The notes below the pieces were generated by a model, which was not told the origin of the DNA, made no database searches, and was given only the letters and a program-made list of their open reading frames with translations. Shown in pieces: positions 17,602 to 27,216 of a DNA stretch of 64,000 nt. This DNA comes from Ferruginibacter lapsinanis. GTDB lineage: Bacteria; Bacteroidota; Bacteroidia; Chitinophagales; Chitinophagaceae. Numbering within the stretch: position 1 is the first letter of the stretch; every line of letters starts with the position of its first letter. The position numbers were made by a program, and so were the translations under genes. The stretch covers positions 2,158,501-2,222,500 of the forward strand of contig NZ_CP086063.1 of assembly GCF_020783315.1 (NCBI RefSeq), read 5' to 3'.

Positions 17602-19227
17602 ATGTCTATAACCGACATCACCAAACCTGTAGATCTTTCCACACATGCGGAAGGTACCGGTCCTAAAAGATCCCGACAACCTGTTTATGTAGATTTTATG
17701 CCGCCCTGTAATAGTGCTTGCCCGGCAGGAGAAAATATCCAGGCATGGATGGCACATGCACAGGCTGGCGATTATTACGAAGCTTTTCAAACCATCATGG
17801 AAGACAATCCTTTTCCTGCAGTGATGGGAAGAGTTTGCGTTAAGCCCTGCGAAACCGGCTGTAACAGGAATCATATTGATACTACAGTAAATATTCATGC
17901 GGTAGAAAGATATATCGGTGATGAAGCCATTGCTCAAAAATGGGATGTACGTTATAAAGCTGTACCTACGGGGAAAAAAATACTGGTTGTTGGTGCAGGC
18001 CCAAGCGGCTTGTCAATGGCATATCATCTGACAAGGATGGGACATATGGTAGAAGTATTTGAAGCAGGTGACCACCCCGGAGGATTGTTGTGGAGCGGTA
18101 TACCTGAATATCGGCTGCCTAAAGAGTTATTGGATGCAGAAATAGACAGGCTTATAAAAATGGGAGTGAAGATCCGTGTGAATTATACAGTAACGGATGT
18201 GTTGAAAGAAAAAGCAGCTGGTAATTTTGATGCGGTGTACCTGGCTATTGGTGCACAAAAGATCAAGCAAGAAGAATTTGAAGACGATAATTCTGTTTAC
18301 ATCGCTGATGCGTTTACTTTTTTTAAAGAGATCATATTTAATCCATCTGCCTATTTACAAAACAAGGTAGTGGTATATGGCGGAGGGAAATTGGCTTTAT
18401 ATCTTTCACGGATCATTAAGAGATATGATTCAGAAGTGTCTGTATTTTTTCCCGGCGATAAAAAAATGATGCCTGCCTATGATTATGAAACAGATGATGC
18501 ATTGGCAGAAGGAGTGGATGTACAATTGTTAAAGATCATTCGCAAAATAGAGAAAGGGCACATTGTATTGGAAAAAATAAAAGTAGAGAAAGGGAAAGTG
18601 ATCGGCACAGGAGAATTTGAATCTGTTGAAGCCAATGTACTGGTATTGGCAAACCGCCAGGAGTCTGATTCTGCATTCTTAAATACTATCAACGGAATTG
18701 AAATCAATAGCGATGGTACTGTTAGTATTGATGCTCAAAGAATGACGGGCCACGATGGTGTATTTGCCGGAGGCGATATGTTGCCAGGCGAGAACAGAAG
18801 TTCTACCATAGCTATCGGGCATGGTAAAAAAGCAGCCCGTTATATGAATGCTTATTTACAAAAGGATATTTATCAAAAACCAGAGAAACATCCTACAGCC
18901 GGGTATAGAAAATTGCATATGTGGTATAAAACAGAAGCGCCACAACAGATACAAGACAAACTTGCTCCCGATGTAGCGGTTAAGAATTTTGATGAAGTGA
19001 TTGCCGGGTTGCATGAAGCTGAAGCAAGATTTGAAGCACAACGATGTCTGAGCTGCGGAAATTGTTTTGAGTGTGATGGTTGTTTTGGTGCCTGCCCTGA
19101 AGATGCGATCATAAAACTGGGTAAGGGTAACCGTTATAAGTTTAATCTGGATGCCTGCACCGGTTGTGCTGTATGTTATGAGCAATGCCCTTGTCATGCA
19201 ATTGAAATGATTCCGGAGCCAGCTTAG
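17602..19227 (+). CDS. FAD/NAD(P)-dependent oxidoreductase with N- and C-terminal Fe-S clusters (GltD/AegA-like)
   Basis: 541 aa. The N-terminal Fer4_20 domain shows CNSACPAGENI and GRVCVKPCETGCNR. A flavin-binding core follows (VVGAGPSGLSMAYHL, GGLLWSGIPEYRLPKELLD) with a second nucleotide site (VVYGGGKLALYLS) and GVFAGGDM. The C-terminus has two [4Fe-4S] motifs, CLSCGNCFECDGCFGACP and CTGCAVCYEQCPC. This fits the small-subunit family of glutamate synthase, but no large subunit is nearby, so it is probably a stand-alone NAD(P)H-ferredoxin-type electron-transfer protein. It converges on the complex I operon and shares its promoter architecture. Confidence 0.85.
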   Translation: MSITDITKPVDLSTHAEGTGPKRSRQPVYVDFMPPCNSACPAGENIQAWMAHAQAGDYYEAFQTIMEDNPFPAVMGRVCVKPCETGCNRNHIDTTVNIHAVERYIGDEAIAQKWDVRYKAVPTGKKILVVGAGPSGLSMAYHLTRMGHMVEVFEAGDHPGGLLWSGIPEYRLPKELLDAEIDRLIKMGVKIRVNYTVTDVLKEKAAGNFDAVYLAIGAQKIKQEEFEDDNSVYIADAFTFFKEIIFNPSAYLQNKVVVYGGGKLALYLSRIIKRYDSEVSVFFPGDKKMMPAYDYETDDALAEGVDVQLLKIIRKIEKGHIVLEKIKVEKGKVIGTGEFESVEANVLVLANRQESDSAFLNTINGIEINSDGTVSIDAQRMTGHDGVFAGGDMLPGENRSSTIAIGHGKKAARYMNAYLQKDIYQKPEKHPTAGYRKLHMWYKTEAPQQIQDKLAPDVAVKNFDEVIAGLHEAEARFEAQRCLSCGNCFECDGCFGACPEDAIIKLGKGNRYKFNLDACTGCAVCYEQCPCHAIEMIPEPA

Positions 19228-19343
19228 GTAATAAATGTTATTCGTAAAAATATTCGTTGATTAACCCATAGGTCTGCATTGGTATACAGTGCAGATTTTT
19301 TATTTGCAGAATGGCTATTTATAAAAGGGTTGGAAATAGCATG

Positions 19344-19724
19344 TTACTTGTGCTCGTAGTAAGGGATCTCATCATGACTAACCGATTCCTTTTGTTGCCA
19401 ATAAGCAAGGGTTACCACATGTCCGTCGGGAGTTTTTAATAGTCTTCCAAAGATAGCATTGATCGAATTGAACGTGTAATCTGTAACACCTACTGTAAAT
19501 GTTTCTGGCAGAGCAGGGGTTGGTGCGATATCTGTTGCGCCTTCTGCTTTGGCAACAGGTGCAGCTGCTTTTGGCGGCGGTGAGGGCACTACGATCACTG
19601 TAAAACCATTGTATTCTAATAATTTTTTTAAGAACTGTACTCTGTCAGGCGACACATTTTTTTCAACGATGCCGCATTTGATGCCATCCAGTTCTTCAAA
19701 CTCGTGATTTTTATTGATTGCCAT
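19344..19724 (-). CDS. Hypothetical protein, last gene of the nuo operon
   Basis: 126 aa, soluble. It begins MAINKNHEFEELDGIKCGIVEKNV, then VEFLKKLLEYNGF-like alpha/beta sequence, a Pro/Ala-rich linker (about 50-75) and a beta-rich C-terminus (TFTVGVTDYTFNSINAIFGRLLKTPDGHVVTLAYWQQ). It starts 2 bp after nuoN, so it is surely co-transcribed with complex I. I do not recognise the family. The position suggests an assembly or accessory role; that is inference only. Confidence 0.75.
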   Translation of the reverse strand: MAINKNHEFEELDGIKCGIVEKNVSPDRVQFLKKLLEYNGFTVIVVPSPPPKAAAPVAKAEGATDIAPTPALPETFTVGVTDYTFNSINAIFGRLLKTPDGHVVTLAYWQQKESVSHDEIPYYEHK

Positions 19725-19726
19725 AA

Positions 19727-21127
19727 TTACTGACTTAAAATTTGAATATAATCATAGATCCAGCTCAACAATCCCACTAACACTATACCTGCAGCACATA
19801 AGATCAAAGCAAATTTTACAGAAGGTAGCAGCTCTATTTTTTCGATAGGTTGTTCATTTTTTTCGATGAATACTGATCTTACCACTCTTAAATAGTAGTA
19901 CAACGAAACGATCATGTTCAATGCTGCTATCAATATAAAAACATAGTTGCCTTTTGCTGCGCCGGCCGTTAGTAAAAATAATTTTCCAAAGAAACCTGCT
20001 GTAGGTGGTATGCCGGCTAATGAAAATAGCGCCAGTGCTAATATCCAGCTGAGTAAAGGATTTGTTTTATACAGTCCTTTATACTCGTCAATTTTTTCTT
20101 TGCCTGTTTGTGATGAAATAGCTGCTGCTACGCCAAAGGCGGCAAGGTTAGAGATCATATACACTATGGTGAAATATACCACAGAGGATATCCCTGCACC
20201 TGAATTACTGCTGATACCCACTAAAATAAAACCTACCTGGGCGATAGAAGAAAAAGCCAGAAAACGCTTGATGTTTTGTTGTCTTAATGCAAACAGATTT
20301 CCAAGTATCATGGTGGCAACCGATAATCCCATTATCATTATATACCAGATATGTTCAAGAGGTAAGAATACTTTGTATAAAGTTGAAATGAAAACAAATG
20401 CAATAGCAGCTTTTGAGATCACCGATAAGAAAGAAGTAACAGCAATGGGTGCACCTTCATATACATCCGCTGTCCATAAATGAAATGGAACGATAGATAA
20501 TTTAAAAGCAAAAGCTGTAAATAGAAATACAAATGCCATTATTTGTATGGGGCTACCATTCAGTAATGCAGGCAAAGCTTCAAAGTTGATGGAGCCGGTT
20601 GCTCCATAGATCAGGGAAATGCCAAACAATAATATTCCGGATGAGAAAGCTGATGACAAGATCATTTTCATGGCCGCTTCCGAAGATATCTTTTTCTCCA
20701 GGTCAAAATTTGTCAATGCTGCTATTGGGATTGTTGCCAATTCAAGTGATAAGAAGAACATTAAAAAATTGCCGCTGGAGATCAGGAGATCCATGCCTAA
20801 TAAAGCGGATAGTATTAAAATAAAAAATTCGGATAAATGCTCTGTCTTTTTATACCAACCTGCAAATAGTAATGAGATCAGATATACACCGGCATTTAAA
20901 ATACTTTTCTGCAGTGCTATTAAAGCGGTTGTATGAAACATGCCATCAAATAAACTTCCGTCTTTGTTGAAAAAAAATCCGGCGATCAAATTCAGCAGCA
21001 ATATTATTTGAATGAACAATAATAATGCATCATTCTTCAGTTTGTTGCTAAGTTTTATACCCAGCAGCAGAAAGATGATAATGGTTATTATCAGTTCAGA
21101 TTTCATTAATATTAAATAATCGTTCAT
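19727..21127 (-). CDS. nuoN: NADH-quinone oxidoreductase subunit N
   Basis: 466 aa, about 14 membrane helices, one of the three antiporter-like proton-pumping subunits of complex I. The Proton_antipo_M core is visible (FKLSIVPFHLWTADVYEGAP with the pumping Lys, then KRFLAFSSIAQVGFILVG and LAGIPPTAGFFGKLFLL). It starts 7 bp after nuoM. Confidence 0.95.
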   Translation of the reverse strand: MNDYLILMKSELIITIIIFLLLGIKLSNKLKNDALLLFIQIILLLNLIAGFFFNKDGSLFDGMFHTTALIALQKSILNAGVYLISLLFAGWYKKTEHLSEFFILILSALLGMDLLISSGNFLMFFLSLELATIPIAALTNFDLEKKISSEAAMKMILSSAFSSGILLFGISLIYGATGSINFEALPALLNGSPIQIMAFVFLFTAFAFKLSIVPFHLWTADVYEGAPIAVTSFLSVISKAAIAFVFISTLYKVFLPLEHIWYIMIMGLSVATMILGNLFALRQQNIKRFLAFSSIAQVGFILVGISSNSGAGISSVVYFTIVYMISNLAAFGVAAAISSQTGKEKIDEYKGLYKTNPLLSWILALALFSLAGIPPTAGFFGKLFLLTAGAAKGNYVFILIAALNMIVSLYYYLRVVRSVFIEKNEQPIEKIELLPSVKFALILCAAGIVLVGLLSWIYDYIQILSQ

Positions 21128-21134
21128 ACTGATC

Positions 21135-22616
21135 TTATTTTACTGCAACTATTTTTTGTATGATTATTTCTGCTGCAGGTTTTATTAAATCTGTTAACCA
21201 TGAAGGAGCAACACCAATCGCAATGATGCCTGCCAATAAAATGATGGCCGCTGCTTTTTCATTCCATGTAGCATCGGTTAAATTGCTATAACTCGCTTTA
21301 ATGGGCCCCATGGCGGTTTTGCTGACTGCTCTTAGTATATACACTGCCGTTACTACAATACTCATACACGCTAATATTGTTGCAATGCGGTGAAAGCTAT
21401 CTGTATGTTCCCATGAACCCATGAATACGGTCATTTCTGCTACAAAGCCACTCAGTCCTGGTAAGCCCAGCGAACACAATCCTACTATGAATAATACAGA
21501 TATGGTGAACGGCATTACTTTCAGTAAACCACCCATTTCATCTACCTGACGAGTGTGTGTACGTTCGTAGATCATGCCAATAACAGCGAAGAAAAGAGCT
21601 GTCATCAAACCATGACTTACCATTTGCATTACCGCACCTGTTATAGATACTTTTGTCAGCATGCCAATACCAAGCAGCACAAATCCGCAATGACTTACAG
21701 ACGAATAAGCGTTGATATATTTAAGATCCTTCTGCATCATTGTAGCGAAGGCGCCATACAGGATCGCAATGGTTGATAGGATGATAATGATATTGGCATA
21801 TTCTTTTGCGCCATCAGGCATAATATAAGTAGCTACCCGTAAACACCCGTAACCACCCAATTTCATGGAAATACCTGCAAGGAACATTGACCCTGCTGTG
21901 GGAGCAGAGGAGTGACCATCGGGCACCCAGGTATGAAATGGGAATAGTGCAGTGAATACGCCGAATCCTACAAACAATAATGGAAAAAATATTTTTTGTG
22001 TTGCAATTGGTATATGTAATTGAGATAGTTGTAACAGATCAAAAGTTCTTTCAGGCATGCTAAAATAAACTGCCATTAATCCAACTAATACCAATGCAGA
22101 ACCACCCATTAACATCAATGCTAATTTATTAGCACTGTATTCTTTCTTGCCACTTCCCCAAATTCCGATCAATAAATATTTCGGTATAACGGCAATTTCT
22201 AAAAAGAAGAATAATACAAAAAGATCCAGTGAAATAAAGAATCCATAAGCACCGAGGCTTAGTAAGATGAGCAGGAAATAAAATTCTTTTGTCATCTTCT
22301 CTACATTCCACGATACTAATACACCTGCGATAACAACAAATGCAGTTAACAATATCATTGCCACAGAGATACCATCAACACCTAAATGTAAACTTATATG
22401 CCATGATGGAAACCAATTGTATTGTTGTTGGAATAACATCTGCGCTGTATTACCTGCTGCAACTTCGGCTCTGTAAGCAATAAATAAAACAATTGCAGCA
22501 ATCAATTGTATGCTTGCGCCAGTCAGCGATATCCATTTTACCTGTTGGTTGTTACGTGTTAATAACACAGCAACTGCAGTGAACAATGGAATTAATATGA
22601 GTAATAATAAGTTCAT
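21135..22616 (-). CDS. nuoM: NADH-quinone oxidoreductase subunit M
   Basis: 493 aa, antiporter-like membrane subunit. Landmarks are SWHISLHLGVDGISVAMILLTAF, FPFHTWVPDGHSSAPTAGSM, KYINAYSSVSHCGFVLLG and GLPGLSGFVAE. It starts 17 bp after nuoL. Confidence 0.96.
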   Translation of the reverse strand: MNLLLLILIPLFTAVAVLLTRNNQQVKWISLTGASIQLIAAIVLFIAYRAEVAAGNTAQMLFQQQYNWFPSWHISLHLGVDGISVAMILLTAFVVIAGVLVSWNVEKMTKEFYFLLILLSLGAYGFFISLDLFVLFFFLEIAVIPKYLLIGIWGSGKKEYSANKLALMLMGGSALVLVGLMAVYFSMPERTFDLLQLSQLHIPIATQKIFFPLLFVGFGVFTALFPFHTWVPDGHSSAPTAGSMFLAGISMKLGGYGCLRVATYIMPDGAKEYANIIIILSTIAILYGAFATMMQKDLKYINAYSSVSHCGFVLLGIGMLTKVSITGAVMQMVSHGLMTALFFAVIGMIYERTHTRQVDEMGGLLKVMPFTISVLFIVGLCSLGLPGLSGFVAEMTVFMGSWEHTDSFHRIATILACMSIVVTAVYILRAVSKTAMGPIKASYSNLTDATWNEKAAAIILLAGIIAIGVAPSWLTDLIKPAAEIIIQKIVAVK

Positions 22617-22633
22617 CCCGGTTTAAATTATTT

Positions 22634-24568
22634 TTATTTCAACCAATAAATAAATACTGCTGCAATTGTTATGGTGGCTACTAAAAAGTAGATCGCATAT
22701 TGCTGTACTTTTCCTGATTGTATTCCTTTTATTTTTTCTGATATGGTTAATGTAGTATTTGCTATTTTATTCACTCCGCCGTCTACAATATTTTTATCGA
22801 TCCATGCAGCGGGTCTGCCAATTAAATTGAACAAGATCTTTTTTGTAATGAACAGATACAATTCGTCTATATAAAATTTATGATAAGCTGCTTTGTATAC
22901 ACCACTCAAAGCAGCAGCAATTTTTTCCGGCTTGTTATTTTGTTTTTTATATAAAACCATTGCTATTAAAATACCAGCTAATCCTATTGCAACGGGAGCA
23001 ATAGAAAACTCCAAATGGAATTTACTTTCCAATGTTTTGCCATCTGTGCTTACAAAATTTCCGAAAGGAATGAATCCTGCAGCAGCTGCACCAATAGCTA
23101 ACAGCACCAACGGTAATAGCATTGCAAAACCGCCTTCACCGTGCTTTTCGCCATGTTGTGTATGTGTTTTGTTCCAGAAAATACTGAAGTATAAGCGGAA
23201 CATATAAAAGGCAGTAAGCCCTGATGTGATCAATGCGATCCAGTATATCGTTGTGTTATGATGATAAGCGGCTAATAAAATTTCTTCTTTACTGAAGAAA
23301 CCTGCAAAAGGCGGCACACCTGCAATTGCCAGGCAGGCAATTAAAAATGTGATATGTGTTACCGGTAAAAATTTTCTTAAACCACCCATATCTTTCATTT
23401 CATTACTATGAATAAAATGTATGACTGCGCCTGCACCTAAGAATAACAATGCTTTGAACATGGCATGTGTAAATAAATGAAACATGGAAGCAGTATAGCC
23501 CAATCCATCTTCACCGCCATATTTTGAAACGCCTAATGCAAACATCATATAACCTATCTGCGACATGGTAGAATATGCAAGTACTCTTTTGATATCTGTT
23601 TGAGTACAGGCTATGATTGCAGCGATCAGGGCAGAAACAGCACCAACATATCCGACCAGTTCTAACGCATGTGGTGTTGATATTGCAAATATTGGAAACA
23701 ATCTTGCTACTAAGAATACACCGGCAACTACCATTGTTGCAGCATGTATCAATGCTGAAACAGGAGTAGGACCTTCCATTGCATCCGGTAGCCAGATGTG
23801 CAATGGAAACATCGCACTCTTTCCTGCGCCACCAATAAAAACCAATATCATTCCCCATGTTAATGCAGATATACCAAAAAATGTAGAAGCGATCGCTGTT
23901 TTTAATTGGGTTGATTCCGGAGAAGTCAATCGTTGGATCAATGTATTGAAATCGAGTGTGCCTGAATAAAAAGAAAGAATTAATATACCTATAAGAAAAC
24001 CAAGGTCAGCAAATCTTGTAACTATGAAAGCTTTTTTACAGGCTGCCACTGCACTGGGTCTGTCATAATAATAACCTATCAATAAAAATGACGAAACGCC
24101 TACCAGTTCCCAGAAAATATAGATCTGAAAAATGTTAGAAGCAATAACCAGTCCTAACATTGAAAAAGTAAACAATCCTAAGAAAGAGAAATATGTTGGG
24201 AAGCGATCTTCGCCTTTCATGTATGCAAGGCTGTAGATATGCACCATCAAAGAAATGAATGTTACTACTACCAGCATCATTGCACTGATGGGATCCAATA
24301 AAATCCCCATATCGATAGAGACGCCGGGAGAAAATTCCAGCCAGGTATATTTTAACGGCACTAGTTTTTCATATACCCCATTTATCTTGCCATAGTCAAA
24401 GAAATAACCATAGGCGGTATAAATGGATAGAATAGTTGCGGCTAATAAAAGACCTGTAGCAATAATACCTGCGGATTGTTTAAAGTATTTTCTTCCGAAC
24501 AATCCGAGTACAATAAAGCCGGCAAGAGGCAATAAAGGAATCAGTGCTATGTAAGTTGAGTTTGGCAT
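22634..24568 (-). CDS. nuoL: NADH-quinone oxidoreductase subunit L
   Basis: 644 aa, the largest antiporter-like subunit. Landmarks are LVGVSSFLLIGYYYDRPSA, KSAMFPLHIWLPDAMEGPTPVSALIHAATMVVAG, RVLAYSTMSQIGYM and the long amphipathic/lateral helix region near the C-terminus. It starts 5 bp after nuoK. The length is normal for the family. Confidence 0.97.
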   Translation of the reverse strand: MPNSTYIALIPLLPLAGFIVLGLFGRKYFKQSAGIIATGLLLAATILSIYTAYGYFFDYGKINGVYEKLVPLKYTWLEFSPGVSIDMGILLDPISAMMLVVVTFISLMVHIYSLAYMKGEDRFPTYFSFLGLFTFSMLGLVIASNIFQIYIFWELVGVSSFLLIGYYYDRPSAVAACKKAFIVTRFADLGFLIGILILSFYSGTLDFNTLIQRLTSPESTQLKTAIASTFFGISALTWGMILVFIGGAGKSAMFPLHIWLPDAMEGPTPVSALIHAATMVVAGVFLVARLFPIFAISTPHALELVGYVGAVSALIAAIIACTQTDIKRVLAYSTMSQIGYMMFALGVSKYGGEDGLGYTASMFHLFTHAMFKALLFLGAGAVIHFIHSNEMKDMGGLRKFLPVTHITFLIACLAIAGVPPFAGFFSKEEILLAAYHHNTTIYWIALITSGLTAFYMFRLYFSIFWNKTHTQHGEKHGEGGFAMLLPLVLLAIGAAAAGFIPFGNFVSTDGKTLESKFHLEFSIAPVAIGLAGILIAMVLYKKQNNKPEKIAAALSGVYKAAYHKFYIDELYLFITKKILFNLIGRPAAWIDKNIVDGGVNKIANTTLTISEKIKGIQSGKVQQYAIYFLVATITIAAVFIYWLK

Positions 24569-24573
24569 TGTTA

Positions 24574-24888
24574 TTAAAATTTCATCTCTTCTGTGTTTTC
24601 CACATCGATGGAGTGGTGGCTCCTGTATAAATTTATAATGATCGCAATCGCTACTGCTGTTTCAGCCGCAGCAATGGCTATAATAAATATGGCAAAGAAT
24701 AATCCGTCTAATTTGTCTGCCCACAAATATTTGTTGAAGGCTATAAAATTTATATTCACACTGTTCAGTATCAATTCTATACTCATCAGCATGGTAATTA
24801 AATTTCGTCTGGTAATGAAACCAAATACACCAATAAAAAAAAGTCCGGTGCTTATGAATAATAGCTGATATAATCCTGGTTGCATCAT
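24574..24888 (-). CDS. nuoK: NADH-quinone oxidoreductase subunit K
   Basis: 104 aa, three membrane helices, with the conserved SIELILNSVNINFIAF containing the buried Glu and AAAETAVAIAI. The start is chosen at 24888, where ATGA overlaps the TGA of nuoJ. A longer frame to 24927 would add MHCHCIKTKSHHH, which is the out-of-frame reading of the end of nuoJ and not family-like. Confidence 0.95.
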   Translation of the reverse strand: MMQPGLYQLLFISTGLFFIGVFGFITRRNLITMLMSIELILNSVNINFIAFNKYLWADKLDGLFFAIFIIAIAAAETAVAIAIIINLYRSHHSIDVENTEEMKF

Positions 24889-25403
24889 GTGGTGGTGGCT
24901 TTTGGTTTTAATGCAATGACAATGCATCCTATCAATGCTGCCAATAATAATATACTCACTACTTCAAACGGTAATGCATAACCGCCTTTTTTAACTGATA
25001 ACATCTGGTTGCCAATATTTACAACCGTAGGTTCTTTGGCCGCATTTGTTGTGCCAATAAATGTGTGTTGAAAAAGTTGCAGCATGATCAAGGCAAATCC
25101 GCAGAACGCTGCTAAGGCTGAAAATACCTGGCGGCTTATTTTGGGTAAGCCTAATTTTTCACCTGCCTGTTGTGTTAAGAATATAGAGAAGATGATCAAT
25201 ACGGTGATCCCTCCAACATATACAACTATTTGTACTGCAGCAATGAATTCATATTGCATCCAGAAGTAGATTCCTGCAATACCAATCAAGGAAAATAATA
25301 AAAATACTGCAGCCCTGAATATTTGTCGGGTTGTAACAGCCAGCGCACCACTTATCAGAATCAGTGCAGCGAGCATATAAAATATAATTGTTGATCCGCT
25401 CAT
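24885..25403 (-). CDS. nuoJ: NADH-quinone oxidoreductase subunit J
   Basis: 172 aa, five membrane helices. Conserved QIFRAAVFLLFSLIGIAGIYFWMQYEFIAAVQIVVYVGGITVLIIFSIFLT. It overlaps nuoI by one base (TAATG type) and nuoK by four. Confidence 0.96.
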   Translation of the reverse strand: MSGSTIIFYMLAALILISGALAVTTRQIFRAAVFLLFSLIGIAGIYFWMQYEFIAAVQIVVYVGGITVLIIFSIFLTQQAGEKLGLPKISRQVFSALAAFCGFALIMLQLFQHTFIGTTNAAKEPTVVNIGNQMLSVKKGGYALPFEVVSILLLAALIGCIVIALKPKATTT

Positions 25404-25879
25404 TATTCTATTCCCTCCATTATTTTAGAATCGGGTTTATTTAATACTTTAGTTAGTTCGCTTCTGTCGTAAACACTATGTTCAAAGGTTTGTGCCATTA
25501 CAATTGCATCAGAAGGACAAGCCACTACACATAAATTACACATCGTACACAACTCAAGATGATACACTAATTTATCAATCGCTTTCTTTTTCTTTCCTTC
25601 AGGGGTGATGTCAAATTTTGTGATCACTTTTATAGTAGCGTTCGGGCAAGCCAATTCACATGCAGTGCAACCGGTACATTTATGTTCGTTGTTCTCATTG
25701 TGCGGCATAACCACTTCACCTTTAAATCTGTCGGCCATTACCAAAGTATCTCTGTTGTCAGGATATTGTTCAGTAATGATCTCTTTGTGATGTGTGAAAT
25801 AATAGCCAGTGCGTTTTAGCCCTACAGCCAGTGACTTTAAAGCACCGAAAACATCTTTTATATAGTTTGTTATAAACAT
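25403..25879 (-). CDS. nuoI: NADH-quinone oxidoreductase subunit I (two [4Fe-4S] clusters)
   Basis: 158 aa, ferredoxin-like subunit of the Q module. Two cluster motifs are present: CTGCTACELACP and CTMCNLCVVACP, ligands of N6a and N6b. It is separated from nuoH by a 127-bp gap with repeats, but joined to nuoJ. Confidence 0.96.
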   Translation of the reverse strand: MFITNYIKDVFGALKSLAVGLKRTGYYFTHHKEIITEQYPDNRDTLVMADRFKGEVVMPHNENNEHKCTGCTACELACPNATIKVITKFDITPEGKKKKAIDKLVYHLELCTMCNLCVVACPSDAIVMAQTFEHSVYDRSELTKVLNKPDSKIMEGIE

Positions 25880-25883
25880 GTTA

Positions 25884-26003
25884 CCCCAAACCCCTAAAGG
25901 GGCTTTCTTTTGTTAGGTTATTAATTTTGTTTAGCCCTTCAAATTTTGAAGGAGCCTGAATTTATTTTACCTCCTCAAGTTCCCCTTTAGGGGGCGGAGG
26001 GGG
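25884..26003. repeat. GC-rich palindromic repeats in the nuoI-nuoH gap
   Basis: The gap holds a CCCCTAAAGGGG element at about 25891-25902, a small palindrome CTTCAAATTTTGAAG (25937-25951), and a second element at 25979-26003 that matches the right arm of the nuoD-nuoH repeat with one C fewer. These look like REP-type elements that stand out as G/C runs in AT-rich DNA. Confidence 0.75.
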
Positions 26004-26006
26004 TGT

Positions 26007-27083
26007 TTAAAAATGCCATCCTAATATTGCCATCGCTGTTATCAATAAAATATTGAACATGCTGATGGGTAATAGATATTTCCATTCCAGATTCAATAAC
26101 TGATCGATTCTTAATCTTGGGAATGTCCATCTGAACCACATGATCAGAAATATCATGAAGAATGTTTTACCGAAGAACCATATACTCGATGGTACATAAT
26201 CCATTATATGATTGAATGATTCCCAATGTCCGATATGAAAAGGCATCCATCCGCCTAAGAATAAAGTAGCGCCAATTGCACAAACAATAAATACGTTGAT
26301 GTATTCTGCTAAAAAGAAGAGAGCGAATTTCATTCCTGAATATTCTGTATGAAAACCGGCAGTCAATTCTGATTCAGCTTCTGCAAGATCGAAAGGCGCT
26401 CTGTTGGTTTCTGCAGTAACTGCAATTATGAAAATGATGAATGCAATGATCACAGGAATATGCCCTTTAAATATCCACCAACCATCAGCTTGAGATAAAA
26501 CGATTTCATTTAAATTCAAACTGCCTGTAAGTACCACCACTGCAAGGATAGAGAGGCCGGCAGATAATTCATAACTTACTATTTGTGCACCACTACGCAT
26601 GGCACCCATTAGTGAATATTTATTATTACTGGCCCATCCTGCCATTAAAATTCCGATAACAGAAACAGAAGAAATTGCTGATACATATAGTACGCCAATA
26701 TTCATGTTCCATATTTGAAAATCTTTGGCAAAGGCAATAGGAGCCATCAGTAACATTGCCACCATCATCGCAATGTAGGGTGCAAGGTTGAATAAAAATT
26801 TATCTGCACCGGCTGGTGTCATTCCTTCTTTTACCAATAATTTCACCGTATCAGCCAATGATTGCAGCATTCCTTTTGGTCCTACACGATTTGGTCCAAG
26901 GCGTATCTGTATCCATGCTGCTACTCTTCTTTCCATGATCACCAATACCAATCCTAACACGGCAAATAATCCTATCACACAAACGCCAACGATCACCATT
27001 TCAAAAACCAATGCCCAAGTCGGATTGAATGTTTGGTTCAACCATTGATCAACTATACCTGCTATTTTATTAAAACTCCACAT
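26007..27083 (-). CDS. nuoH: NADH-quinone oxidoreductase subunit H
   Basis: 358 aa, eight or nine membrane helices, forming the quinone-channel junction. Landmarks are ERRVAAWIQIRLGPNRVGPKG, QSLADTVKLLVKEG, AGWASNNKYSLMGAMR, ETNRAPFDLAEAESELTAGFHTEYSG and RWTFPRLRIDQL. In most Bacteroidota-type full operons nuoE, F and G lie between nuoD and nuoH; here they are absent. Confidence 0.97.
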   Translation of the reverse strand: MWSFNKIAGIVDQWLNQTFNPTWALVFEMVIVGVCVIGLFAVLGLVLVIMERRVAAWIQIRLGPNRVGPKGMLQSLADTVKLLVKEGMTPAGADKFLFNLAPYIAMMVAMLLMAPIAFAKDFQIWNMNIGVLYVSAISSVSVIGILMAGWASNNKYSLMGAMRSGAQIVSYELSAGLSILAVVVLTGSLNLNEIVLSQADGWWIFKGHIPVIIAFIIFIIAVTAETNRAPFDLAEAESELTAGFHTEYSGMKFALFFLAEYINVFIVCAIGATLFLGGWMPFHIGHWESFNHIMDYVPSSIWFFGKTFFMIFLIMWFRWTFPRLRIDQLLNLEWKYLLPISMFNILLITAMAILGWHF

Positions 27084-27092
27084 GATTTTTTA

Positions 27093-27216
27093 CCCCCTCC
27101 GCCCCCTAAAGGGGGAACTGATTACGGAGAAGTTTTATTTTTTTATTCTACGTTAATTATGACCATCCACTTTCAAAAAGTCTCTCCTCGGTTCCCCCTT
27201 TAGGGGGCGGAGGGGG
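27093..27216. repeat. Perfect 26-bp inverted repeat in the nuoD-nuoH gap
   Basis: 27093-27118 and 27191-27216 are exact reverse complements separated by 72 bp. Each arm has an inner CCCCCTAAAGGGGG palindrome and a CCCCCTCCG end. The right arm touches the nuoD stop codon at 27217-27219. In the transcript the pair could form a long stem between nuoD and nuoH. The gap occupies the usual place of nuoEFG. Confidence 0.9.

Noticed and set aside
24574..24927. Longer nuoK start at 24927
   Set aside because: The extra N-terminus reads nuoJ out of frame; ATGA overlap at 24888 gives the family length.
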